From contig CAYTNB010000048.1 in NCBI GenBank assembly GCA_964439085.1, forward strand, positions 1 through 15,758: DNA of 15,758 nucleotides, in the 5' to 3' direction. Position 1 is the first letter of the stretch. Each line of letters starts with the position of its first letter. Made by a program: the position numbers and the translations under genes. Shown here piece after piece: positions 1 through 7,033 of this stretch. The notes under the pieces were generated by a model. It searched no databases. It was not told where the DNA came from and worked only from the letters and a program-made list of their open reading frames with translations. The DNA is from JAADIV01 sp964439085 (GTDB lineage Bacteria; Desulfobacterota; Desulfobulbia; Desulfobulbales; VMSU01).

Positions 1-444
1 AAACAGGAAGTCAAGGCCAGTTTCCCTCTCACCTATTTTTACCGTACTTCGGAAATAATCGAGGAAGCACGCACCATCGGGGTCGGAATAGTCATTCCCC
101 ACCCTGAACAGTTCTGGCCTGTTCTTCTGGCCGAATACGACGTTGACGGTTACGAAGTCTGGAATCCTCAATCGTTGGAATATACCGATTTTCTTATTTC
201 TGTGGTGATCAACAAGAATAAGCAGCCCGGCCTATCCAAAAGAAAGTTGCTGGTCTTCATGGGCGACGATACCCACATGGGTGAAAAATTAAAAAGACCT
301 CACCAACAGGACAAGGATAAAGCAAGCCGCGAAATAGGGTTGCAACCTCCCTGGGATGACCTGTTAATTCGTAAGAAACTCACCATCGCCGACATGAATC
401 GCCACAAGGTTATAAAAGAATACCGTGAACGGTTGCTTGGATAA
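1..444 (+). CDS. PHP-like metal-dependent hydrolase, C-terminal part (5' end outside window)
   Basis: The reading frame is open from the first base and ends at TAA 442-444, giving the last 147 residues of a larger protein. What is visible fits the C-terminal half of a PHP (polymerase and histidinol phosphatase) fold. There is an IPHPEQF segment with a His (fragment residue 34), a DVDGYEVWNP strand with an acidic residue (E52), and LLVFMGDDTHM with an Asp-x-x-His arrangement near residues 89-92. PHP proteins carry metal ligands in such HP, E and D-x-H positions and usually cleave phosphoesters. The rest is a basic, charged tail. It lies 61 bp upstream of the first amphi-Trp gene, with no terminator between, so it probably belongs to the same transcript. 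Without the N-terminal H-x-H motif the assignment is tentative; another amidohydrolase-like metalloenzyme is possible. Confidence 0.5.
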   Translation, partial: KQEVKASFPLTYFYRTSEIIEEARTIGVGIVIPHPEQFWPVLLAEYDVDGYEVWNPQSLEYTDFLISVVINKNKQPGLSKRKLLVFMGDDTHMGEKLKRPHQQDKDKASREIGLQPPWDDLLIRKKLTIADMNRHKVIKEYRERLLG

Positions 445-490
445 TGGACTTAATGAGACCTGGATGTCTCTACCCCCAAGATGTTACAAC

Positions 491-496
491 AAGGAG
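491..496 (+). promoter_or_regulatory. Shine-Dalgarno of first amphi-Trp gene
   Basis: AAGGAG lies 9 bases before the ATG at 506. It selects that start over an in-frame ATG at 425, which overlaps the previous gene and would add a 27-residue extension unlike the family. The surrounding ACAACAAGGAG string recurs before the second amphi-Trp gene. Confidence 0.75.
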
Positions 497-505
497 AAAA
501 TAATA

Positions 506-775
506 ATGGCAGAGCAGAAATTCTTTTTTGAATCCATCCAGGATTCGGAAACTATTAAGTCGTATCTGGAGTCGCTCATCAGAGGAATTGCCCAAAAGAA
601 AATCGTCCTCAGCACCGACAGCGAAGATATCACCCTGCATCCCAACGGTTTATTGAAACTGACCGTCAAGGCCAGAAAAAAGTCGGACAAAAACCGACTG
701 AGCATCAAGATGGCCTGGACTGATGAGCACACAAAAAAGGCCGATCCCAACAAAACCATAGAGATTCACTCCTGA
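506..775 (+). CDS. Amphi-Trp domain protein (GAK-type cassette, copy 1)
   Basis: This small protein of 89 residues starts at an ATG preceded by a strong AAGGAG. It has an amphipathic helix (about residues 11-30, IQDSETIKSYLESLIRGI) followed by a series of short beta strands. A Lys-rich turn (KARKKSDK) comes next, and a last strand ends in the family-defining Trp (LSIKMAW, W71). This layout matches the amphi-Trp domain, a small domain named for an amphipathic pattern and a conserved Trp and found beside ATP-grasp/HprK-related genes. Its biochemical role is not known to me; a carrier, adaptor or substrate for the neighbouring ATP-using enzymes is inference. The next gene begins 13 bases after its stop. 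It aligns without gaps over 61 residues with the second copy at 5681-6070. Confidence 0.8.
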   Translation: MAEQKFFFESIQDSETIKSYLESLIRGIAQKKIVLSTDSEDITLHPNGLLKLTVKARKKSDKNRLSIKMAWTDEHTKKADPNKTIEIHS

Positions 776-788
776 CCCCACATATCAA

Positions 789-2435
789 ATGTCGAATTTT
801 AACGGTCTTGATGAAAACTTCCGTTTCCTTATCTTGGAAGTTGCCAACCAAGTGGATGCCACCCGCAATTTCATGCGGAACAACGACGAAAAGCTTTTTG
901 AGAAAATTGTCTCCCGTGACGATTATATCGACAACCTGAAGGCGGTCATCGAAAATGTCATTTTCTCGACGATTCACCAGGATCATTCGCTGGATCAGAA
1001 GGCTATAAATATCATCCGCGCCAAAAATATCATTTGCTCCAATCTGGAGAGAATCGCTGATTTCTGCGTCAACATTGTGCGCCAGATAGGCTATATCAAA
1101 AACATCTACTGCCTCAAACAGTTCGACCACGAGCCGTTCTTCGACGAGGTGCGCAAATGTTTTCCCCTCATTCTGCCAGTCCTCGATAACGGTAATCTAA
1201 CCAAAGCTCTAATCATCTGCGAAGCGGAACTCAACCTCGACCGCCTATACAAGTATCATTTCGATCTAGCCATGGCCAGACTGAGGGTCGAAAATACTCC
1301 GGAAGACGTTGTAACCATGCTCTTTATCTACCGCTATCTGGAGCGCATCGGAGACTCGCTGCTCAACATTGGTGAGGCCCTTCTCTATGCCATTTTAGGC
1401 GAGAAAATCAAAATAGCTCAATTCGAAGCGTTACGGAAAACCCTTTCAAAATCTGGAATGGGCGAGTCATTCACCAAACTCCGCTACGAAACATACTGGG
1501 GGACAAGGAGCGGCTGCAATATCAGCCGCATCAAGTCCAATCCTCCCAATGATGAACTTCGTGCCCAAGACGGTATTTTTAAGGGTGGCATCGCCAGAAA
1601 AATTCGGGCTGAAAAGGAAAATCTCGACAAGTGGCAACAAATACTGCCCGGCTTGACTCCTCACATCATAAGCTTCCATGAGGAGGGCGAGCAAGCGGCT
1701 ATTTTGGTCGAATTCCTGCCCGGTCTCACCATGGACGAAGCGATACTGACTTGCGATGAAGATGTGTTGGCTGCCGCCTTAAACAACCTCGACAAAACCT
1801 TTCTGGACATCTGGTCCGAAACCATGGTTCAAACCCCTATCCAAAGCGATTACACCGCCCAGCTTCTCTCCAGGCTCGACAATATAAGGGCAGTTCATCC
1901 GAACTTTTTCAAACGAAGCATGCAGATAAGCGGTGAACCTATCTTTTCTACTCTTGAAGTGATCAACCAGGCCGGCAAGATTGAAAAAAAACTGAATACC
2001 CCCTTTACCGTCTTTACCCACGGCGACTGCAATACCAACAATATAATTCTTAATCAGGATACCGGTACCATAAGCTTCATCGATATGTACCGATCCAGAC
2101 AGGGCGATTACCTGCAGGATATTTCCGTGCTGCTGATTTCTTTTTTCAGGATGCCAGTTTTTGTCGGATCGGTCAGGCATAGACTCAACTGGATAATTGA
2201 GCATATTTTCCAGGGGGCTCAAGCCTTTGCGGCAGAACACAGGGATCAGGACTTTGAGTGCCGACTGGCCTTAGGCCTGGCCCGCTCGTTCATCACTTCG
2301 ACCCGTTTTGAGTTAAATACTGAGTTTGCCAAAGAAATGTTTATGCGTGGCCAATATATAATGGAAAAAATCAGTTCACTCAAAAATGAAGAACTAAAGC
2401 ACTTCAAATTCCCCATCGACGTGCTGTATTATTAA
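789..2435 (+). CDS. PhoU-like domain fused to APH-like phosphotransferase
   Basis: The 548-residue protein has two parts. Residues 1 to about 215 are helical and contain two PhoU-type repeats with ER-I-x-D motifs (LERIADFCVNI near 86-96 and LERIGDSLLNI near 184-194). PhoU proteins bind metal clusters through such acidic motifs. Residues from about 235 to 530 resemble aminoglycoside phosphotransferase/choline kinase folds. They show a likely nucleotide-binding Lys in IARKIRAEKE (near 271), a catalytic loop HGDCNTNN (411-418) and a metal-binding segment beginning at ID 431 with GDYLQD at 439-444. The protein is therefore probably an active small-molecule or protein kinase carrying a PhoU-like sensory or scaffold domain. 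The start ATG is 13 bases after the amphi-Trp stop and has no clear ribosome site, which suggests coupled translation. The substrate is unknown. Confidence 0.8.
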   Translation: MSNFNGLDENFRFLILEVANQVDATRNFMRNNDEKLFEKIVSRDDYIDNLKAVIENVIFSTIHQDHSLDQKAINIIRAKNIICSNLERIADFCVNIVRQIGYIKNIYCLKQFDHEPFFDEVRKCFPLILPVLDNGNLTKALIICEAELNLDRLYKYHFDLAMARLRVENTPEDVVTMLFIYRYLERIGDSLLNIGEALLYAILGEKIKIAQFEALRKTLSKSGMGESFTKLRYETYWGTRSGCNISRIKSNPPNDELRAQDGIFKGGIARKIRAEKENLDKWQQILPGLTPHIISFHEEGEQAAILVEFLPGLTMDEAILTCDEDVLAAALNNLDKTFLDIWSETMVQTPIQSDYTAQLLSRLDNIRAVHPNFFKRSMQISGEPIFSTLEVINQAGKIEKKLNTPFTVFTHGDCNTNNIILNQDTGTISFIDMYRSRQGDYLQDISVLLISFFRMPVFVGSVRHRLNWIIEHIFQGAQAFAAEHRDQDFECRLALGLARSFITSTRFELNTEFAKEMFMRGQYIMEKISSLKNEELKHFKFPIDVLYY

Positions 2436-2436
2436 T

Positions 2437-2442
2437 AAGGAG
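2437..2442 (+). promoter_or_regulatory. Shine-Dalgarno of ATP-grasp gene
   Basis: AAGGAG begins 2 bases after the end of the preceding stop codon and lies 5 bases before the ATG at 2448, fixing that start. Confidence 0.7.
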
Positions 2443-2447
2443 ATTAC

Positions 2448-3320
2448 ATGAAAATCGGCGTAATTGGAACAACAGGCGGCTGGTCTTCCGAGTGGCTGGC
2501 TGATGCGCTAGCAAACCTTACCGGCCAACGTTTACTCATAGACATGGACAAGGTGGTTCTCGATCTGCAAAACGGTTCTCTGCGCTGCGGAGAAATCGAC
2601 CTGGCTGGTTTAGATGGGTTGATCGTCAAGAAAATAGGTCACCACTACTCGGCGAACTTACTTGATCGCCTTGAGATGCTTCATTCTCTGGAGTCACAAG
2701 GGACACCCATTTTTTCTTCACCACTGTCTATCATGCGGGTATTGAACCGCTTGAGCTGTACCGTGACCCTTCGTTCACACCACATCCCCATGCCGCCAAC
2801 GGTCATCACTGAAGACGTTGATTGTGCCCTTGAAGCAGTCAGACGCTACGGCGAGGCAGTATTCAAACCTCTTTACTCGTCAAAGGCCAGAGGAATGGAA
2901 GTGATCTCCGACGGTTCGGGGGCAAAAGAACAGATCGAAAGCTATAAAGCGGTCAACCAGGTAATGTACATCCAGCAAAAAATAGATTTAAACGGTCAAG
3001 ATCTCGGAATCGCCTTTCTTGGCGGCAAATATCTCACAACTTATGCCCGTTGCAATAATGGTACGTCATGGAACACCACCATCGCTTCAGGCGGTAAATA
3101 TGCGCCATATACCCCATCTCCAAAAGTCATTGAGCTGGCCGAACGAGCTCAGGCGCCATTCGGACTTGATTTCACCTGCGTAGACGTAGTGGAAACTACG
3201 GACGGACCAATCGTCTTTGAGGTTTCCGCCTTTGGAGGTTTCAGGGGTATAAAGGAAACCAGTAATATCGACCCGGCAGCCCAATATGCCAACTTTATTC
3301 TCTCGAGGCTCACATACTGA
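2448..3320 (+). CDS. GAK system ATP-grasp enzyme (RimK-like)
   Basis: The 290-residue protein has the layout of the RimK/glutathione-synthetase ATP-grasp group. A small N-terminal domain begins MKIGVIGTTGGW. The ATP-binding strand is AVFKPLYSSKARGMEV, with K140 as the probable nucleotide lysine. A QQKIDLNGQDLGIAFLGGKY segment spans about 176-195. The C-terminal catalytic core reads GLDFTCVDVV (239-248) and then GPIVFEVSAFGGFRG (253-267). ATP-grasp ligases activate a carboxylate as an acyl phosphate and join it to an amine or similar nucleophile. The usual E-x-N magnesium motif reads E258-V-S260 here, so one ligand position is Ser rather than Asn; whether this is normal in the subfamily I cannot tell. 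The neighbouring HprK-related, CofD-like and amphi-Trp genes point to the GAK-type branch. The substrate is unknown. Confidence 0.85.
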   Translation: MKIGVIGTTGGWSSEWLADALANLTGQRLLIDMDKVVLDLQNGSLRCGEIDLAGLDGLIVKKIGHHYSANLLDRLEMLHSLESQGTPIFSSPLSIMRVLNRLSCTVTLRSHHIPMPPTVITEDVDCALEAVRRYGEAVFKPLYSSKARGMEVISDGSGAKEQIESYKAVNQVMYIQQKIDLNGQDLGIAFLGGKYLTTYARCNNGTSWNTTIASGGKYAPYTPSPKVIELAERAQAPFGLDFTCVDVVETTDGPIVFEVSAFGGFRGIKETSNIDPAAQYANFILSRLTY

Positions 3321-3358
3321 CACACCCCGTTGATACCTGTGCCGATCTGGCCGCCACC

Positions 3359-4420
3359 TTGCGCCGGGGCTATCCTACCAGGCACTCCCTTTTTCTCGTC
3401 TTGGAAAAATGCTCCATTGAGGTGCGGATCAGCAACCGTTCTTTGCTGGATAAGCTAACCAAATATTTCAAACCATTTGTCAAAGCCCACAGTAAGACAG
3501 ATATTCTTATCACTGTCCATCAGGCCAGAGTCGAATTTGACACCTCCTATACGGTCAAGAAACCTGATCCCGGCAAAACAAAAATCAAGGAGGAATATGT
3601 CGATCTCCCGGACGGGCGCATCGTACGCAAACGCCTTACCGGTATGCATTTTATTTTTGACGGCAAAAACAATCTAGCTTTAGGCCCCTGCCAGGAAAAC
3701 GACAATCAGGTGGTAAACTTCATCAACAACCGCTTTATCGAATGGAAGCTGAAACAGGGATGCCTTCTCGGCCATGCAGCCGGGGTCATTCACAGAGGTC
3801 AAGGACTCGCCCTGGCTGGCTTTTCAGGTATGGGGAAGTCCACCCTTGCTTTGCATCTGATGAGCCGGGGCGCCAGTTTTGTCAGCAACGATCGACTACT
3901 GATCGAAAGAAAAAACAATAGCTGCAGGATGAGCGGAGTTGCCAAGCTACCGCGAGTAAACCCCGGCACCGTGCTGCACAATAACGATCTTAGCAGCGTC
4001 ATCTCGGCTGCCGAGCGACAACGTTTTGCTCGACTCTCTGTTGATGAACTTTGGGCTCTTGAGCATAAATTCGATGCCAATATTGAGAAATGTTTTGGTC
4101 CCGACAGATTTGTACTGAGCGCCATTAAGGGTGGTTTGGTCATTCTTAACTGGCAGCGAAACCAGGAACCGGTATTTGCTAACCGGGTCAATCTCAATGA
4201 ACGGCCTGATCTACTAGCTGCCTTCATGAAGGGAACCGGGCTTTTCTATCTGCCTAAAAACGATGGGCCGAACAACTTTCCGGCGACGAGGTACCTTGAA
4301 ATACTCCAGGACGTTACGGTCATCGAACTTTGCGGCGGCATTGACTTCGATCGCGGTGCGGATATTTGCATGGATTTCTTGGAAGGTACGCTATCACTAA
4401 ATGACATATGCGGCTATTAA
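3359..4420 (+). CDS. HprK-related kinase B (GAK system)
   Basis: From the TTG at 3359 this is a 353-residue protein. An N-terminal domain of about 130 residues precedes a C-terminal HPr kinase-like P-loop domain: LGHAAGVIHRGQGLALAG, then the Walker A GFSGMGKST (154-162), then RGASFVSNDRLLI with D178. HPr kinase uses GxSGxGKS and a following acidic motif in the same order. The HPr-phosphatase signature of true HprK/P is not recognisable; instead a VAKLPRVNPGT segment (194-204) is present. It therefore probably phosphorylates something other than HPr. The start is uncertain. Reading upstream in frame gives family-like residues (DTCADLAATLRRGY), but no ATG or GTG occurs before a stop at 3263-3265. 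A CTG at 3317, inside the previous gene's stop, has GAGG 8 bases ahead. The stop overlaps the CofD-like gene by 13 bases. Confidence 0.82.
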   Translation: MRRGYPTRHSLFLVLEKCSIEVRISNRSLLDKLTKYFKPFVKAHSKTDILITVHQARVEFDTSYTVKKPDPGKTKIKEEYVDLPDGRIVRKRLTGMHFIFDGKNNLALGPCQENDNQVVNFINNRFIEWKLKQGCLLGHAAGVIHRGQGLALAGFSGMGKSTLALHLMSRGASFVSNDRLLIERKNNSCRMSGVAKLPRVNPGTVLHNNDLSSVISAAERQRFARLSVDELWALEHKFDANIEKCFGPDRFVLSAIKGGLVILNWQRNQEPVFANRVNLNERPDLLAAFMKGTGLFYLPKNDGPNNFPATRYLEILQDVTVIELCGGIDFDRGADICMDFLEGTLSLNDICGY

Positions 4421-5595
4421 TCGAAAAAGAAATCATTGTTCCTGACCCGGTCAAACTGAACCGTTACGCCAGAATGCCAGAGCTTGGCCCCAAAATTCTC
4501 TTCTTCAGCGGTGGATCCGCCCTGCGCCTCTTGAGTCGTGAGCTGATCAACTACACCCATAATTCCATCCATCTAATCACCCCTTTTGATTCCGGCGGTT
4601 CATCTGCCGTACTCCGCAAGGCTTTTCACATGCTCGGTATCGGTGATCTGCGTGCCAGGCTTACCGATCTTGCCGACCAGACTGTGCATGGCAATCCCGA
4701 GGTATATGCCCTGTTCAGCTACCGACTGGCGGCTGCCAGTGACCCTGCCGAGCTGGCCGGGGAACTGGATTACATGGTCAAAGGCAAGCATCGATTAATT
4801 CGTATGATTCCTGATCCAATACGCAAAATAATCCGTAACCACCTGTATCGCTTACAGCATGAAATGCCGAAGGACTTCGATCTCAGAAATGCGAGTATCG
4901 GCAATCTTATCCTGACCGCTGGTTACCTCGAAAACAAGCGGCATCCAGATCCGGTGATATACATTTTCTCTAAACTTGTACAGGCACGCGGTATTGTCCG
5001 CCCGATTTACAACACTTTTCTGCATCTTGCCGCTCGGCTCGATAGCGGCGTTACGGTGGTTGGACAACATTGCCTAACCGGTAAGGAAGTCGCCCCATTG
5101 CAAACCAAAATCATCGAACTGTTTCTAGTCTCGGATGAGCATAATCTCCGGCCCGTGTATATCAGTATCCGCCCAAAGATTAAGGAACTGATCGCCTCAG
5201 CCGACCTCATCTGTTATCCCATGGGCAGTTTCTATACCAGTGTGATCGCCAACCTGCTGCCGATCGGGGTCGGTAGAGCCATTGCTAATAACATCAGCCC
5301 CAAGATCTACATTCCTAACACCACCCCTGATCCAGAGTGCATCGGCATGAGCCTGGCCGACCAGGTGTCCACCCTGCTTTCTTACTGCCACAGACATGCT
5401 CCGCAGACTGAGTCCAAAAAATTTCTGACCCACATTGTTATTGACAGTAAAAACGGCGGCTATACCAGCGAACTGAATAGCAGGGCCCTGGGTAAGCAGG
5501 GCATCACCATTATTGACACCCCACTGATCTCCGTAAACAGTAAGCCGCTAATCGATCAAGCTTTGTTACTGCCGGTTCTGCTATCGCTAACTTGA
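4408..5595 (+). CDS. GAK system CofD-like protein
   Basis: The 395-residue protein belongs to the CofD/YvcK superfamily. CofD transfers a lactyl-phosphate-type group from a nucleotide-linked donor in coenzyme F420 synthesis, and YvcK binds UDP-sugars. Visible motifs in order are FFSGGSALRLL (32-42), HLITPFDSGGSSAVLR (55-70) and GIGDLRARLTDLAD (77-90). These are followed by RNASIGNLILTA (160-171), YPMGSFYTSVIANLLPIG (270-287) and KIYIPNTTPDPE (299-310). All correspond to conserved nucleotide or phosphate-binding loops of the family. No F420 genes are nearby, so a role in F420 synthesis is unlikely. Context puts it in the same pathway as the ATP-grasp and HprK-related enzymes. Its ATG overlaps the end of the kinase gene by 13 bases with no nearby ribosome site, indicating translational coupling. 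Confidence 0.85.
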   Translation: MRLLIEKEIIVPDPVKLNRYARMPELGPKILFFSGGSALRLLSRELINYTHNSIHLITPFDSGGSSAVLRKAFHMLGIGDLRARLTDLADQTVHGNPEVYALFSYRLAAASDPAELAGELDYMVKGKHRLIRMIPDPIRKIIRNHLYRLQHEMPKDFDLRNASIGNLILTAGYLENKRHPDPVIYIFSKLVQARGIVRPIYNTFLHLAARLDSGVTVVGQHCLTGKEVAPLQTKIIELFLVSDEHNLRPVYISIRPKIKELIASADLICYPMGSFYTSVIANLLPIGVGRAIANNISPKIYIPNTTPDPECIGMSLADQVSTLLSYCHRHAPQTESKKFLTHIVIDSKNGGYTSELNSRALGKQGITIIDTPLISVNSKPLIDQALLLPVLLSLT

Positions 5596-5668
5596 AATAA
5601 GAAAAACTGTAAAAATGGCACCATTACATGTTTGATCAAAGATGGCTAAGATAAATCAAAAACACAAC

Positions 5669-5674
5669 AAGGAG
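5669..5674 (+). promoter_or_regulatory. Shine-Dalgarno of second amphi-Trp gene
   Basis: AAGGAG sits 6 bases before the ATG at 5681 and favours it over the in-frame ATG at 5642, which has no ribosome site. The preceding ACAACAAGGAG string is the same as before the first amphi-Trp gene. Confidence 0.75.
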
Positions 5675-5680
5675 CAAGGC

Positions 5681-6070
5681 ATGGAGACAAACAAGGTTGA
5701 ACTGAAACAGATTCAGAAGATTTCCGAAGCAGTTACTTATCTGGAGGGTCTTCTAAAGGGTTTAAAAGCAGGAAGAATCGTCGTCCAGCATGGAGACAAC
5801 TTTGTCAGTTTAGTGCCGGCCGAACAGGTCCAAATAGATGTCTCAGCCAAGAAGAAGAAGGACAAGGAAAAATTTTCTCTTGTGCTGTCTTGGCATGCTG
5901 CCACCGCCGACGGCGTCGGACCAATCAAGATAACGACTAAAGAACCAATATGCACTACACCGAGTACGACGAAGGGAAAAAAATCAGAGCCAAGCACCAA
6001 CCCTATACCGCCCTCTGTACCCGTTAAAGCCAAAGCCGTTGACAAGAACAAACCGACGCTCAAAAAATGA
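5681..6070 (+). CDS. Amphi-Trp domain protein with basic tail (GAK-type cassette, copy 2)
   Basis: From the ATG with a good AAGGAG this is a 129-residue protein. Residues 11-71 form an amphi-Trp domain: helix IQKISEAVTYLEGLLKGL, short strands, the turn AKKKKDKE and the terminal strand FSLVLSW with W71. By my hand alignment it matches copy 1 without gaps and with about 19 identical positions out of 61, and the domain starts at residue 11 in both. Copy 2 has an extra tail of about 55 residues rich in Lys, Pro, Ser and Thr (for example TTKGKKSEPST), likely disordered. It follows the CofD-like gene by 85 bases and precedes the operon terminator. The tail could be a protein- or nucleic-acid-binding extension, or a modification target; this is inference. 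Confidence 0.78.
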   Translation: METNKVELKQIQKISEAVTYLEGLLKGLKAGRIVVQHGDNFVSLVPAEQVQIDVSAKKKKDKEKFSLVLSWHAATADGVGPIKITTKEPICTTPSTTKGKKSEPSTNPIPPSVPVKAKAVDKNKPTLKK

Positions 6071-6227
6071 TTCATCCTGCCCGGCGTATGCCTCCAGACA
6101 TATATTGTAGAAATAAATCTAGCAGCAATTTACCGTTGAACAGCTAATGAATATCTTACCAGGTTCTAACCGAAATATAACTTTAGCCAATTATCATCTT
6201 ATAGTTAGTATCATTCTTTTCCCCCCG

Positions 6228-6276
6228 GGAAGGCCGTAACTTTTTTTAACACACGTGTTACGGCCTTCCTTTTTTT
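6228..6276 (+). terminator. Intrinsic terminator of the GAK-type operon
   Basis: A perfect 13-bp inverted repeat (GGAAGGCCGTAAC at 6228-6240 with its complement at 6257-6269) encloses a 16-base loop and is followed by seven T residues (6270-6276). The T-tract is on the + strand only, so it serves the upstream operon. It lies about 160 bases after the last stop codon, leaving a sizeable 3' untranslated region. Confidence 0.88.
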
Positions 6277-6485
6277 CTTCTAGACCAACTCTCGTCGGTC
6301 ACCGATGTTGCCCCAGAAACAGAAAATTTCAGTTTCCGGCAGGTAGTGATTATTTTCAACTGCACCTTTTTATAGTTACGTTATGTTTCTGACACGGGAG
6401 CGATGATGAGCAACTCTATTGATGTGATAGAAATACAACCCCTAGGATAAAAGTTTATTCGGTGTGGCAGTTGACGGTGGACTGA

Positions 6486-6597
6486 TTTTTCCCCAGAACC
6501 AGCGCATCGAGCGGTAAAACCAGCTTTGGTCAGATTATAGAGCACAAGTTGTTGGATGTCCTCTTCGTCTTCAACCACAAGTATATTTTTTTAATCA
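6486..6597 (-). pseudogene. Response-regulator receiver domain remnant
   Basis: On the minus strand, codons from about 6581 down to 6486 read LVVEDEEDIQQLVLYNLTKA and then GFTARCAGSGEK. That is an excellent match to the first strand, acidic pocket and first helix of a PhoB/OmpR-type receiver. A start-like ATG followed by ATT and a run of seven A residues (6591-6597 and onward) lies just ahead, but in another frame, so the beginning is frameshifted in the A-run. After SGEK the sequence stops resembling a receiver; the phosphorylated Asp region and any output domain are missing. It is a dead fragment of a two-component regulator, not a functional small gene. Confidence 0.65.
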
Positions 6598-6844
6598 TGT
6601 GCGTTACTCTCTAGCAAAGATTAAAATTCCAGAATAAATCTACATTATACTACCTAACCCAGATAAACTGGAAAAGATCAAAACTTTGATAACAATCCCT
6701 AGATAAGTATCTTAACGGTAGGTTGCAACTTGTTGAAATTAATATAGTAATTCAAAGTCTTGCCATAAAAAACACGAAAATCACTGATAAGATACCAAAA
6801 AAATGAATCATAGGTTTCCATTCAGATATTATTACAATTTTATT

Positions 6845-6987
6845 AAGTTTGATATGCAGGTGCGCACAGAGTGAGACTACGAGGCATAATGATTTCTTAG
6901 GCAGGATGTCTCATACCTAAAAAATTGCTATTACGCGGTAGATCGGATTGCTATGCCCCTTTCGGGTACTTTTTACACTGCCATCAA
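6845..6987 (-). repeat. MITE-like repeat, copy 1 (truncated, inverted relative to copy 2)
   Basis: Read on the minus strand this begins TTGATGGCAGTGTAAAAAGT and runs to ATATCAAACTT. Its 42-base core (6935-6976) is identical to 9119-9160, and most of the remainder matches copy 2 with substitutions. The central hairpin keeps only its base (ATTTTTTAGG paired with CCTAAGAAAT on the minus strand), and the distal terminal repeat seen in copy 2 is absent. The core includes a CCC-GAAA-GGG mini-hairpin. Confidence 0.8.
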
Positions 6988-7033
6988 CCCTTTCCAGAAA
7001 AAAACAGTAAATAGCCTTAATGAAGCCAGGCTC

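Larger units (their letters stand above)
6277..7033. other. Gene-poor, A+T-rich stretch
   Basis: No intact gene is visible on either strand. The stretch holds an imperfect palindrome at 6313-6339, a degenerate receiver-domain remnant near 6486-6597 (minus strand) and the first copy of an inverted repeat family at 6845-6987. The interval 6600-6845 is A+T-rich with no structure that I recognise. Confidence 0.6.

Noticed and set aside
705..1130. 141-codon minus-strand frame opposite the PhoU-like region
   Set aside because: It is a shadow of the well-supported + strand gene and has no domain or ribosome site.
3799..4227. 142-codon minus-strand frame opposite the HprK-related kinase
   Set aside because: The Walker A and surrounding kinase motifs on the + strand explain the region; the antisense translation is Ser/Leu/Arg-rich shadow.
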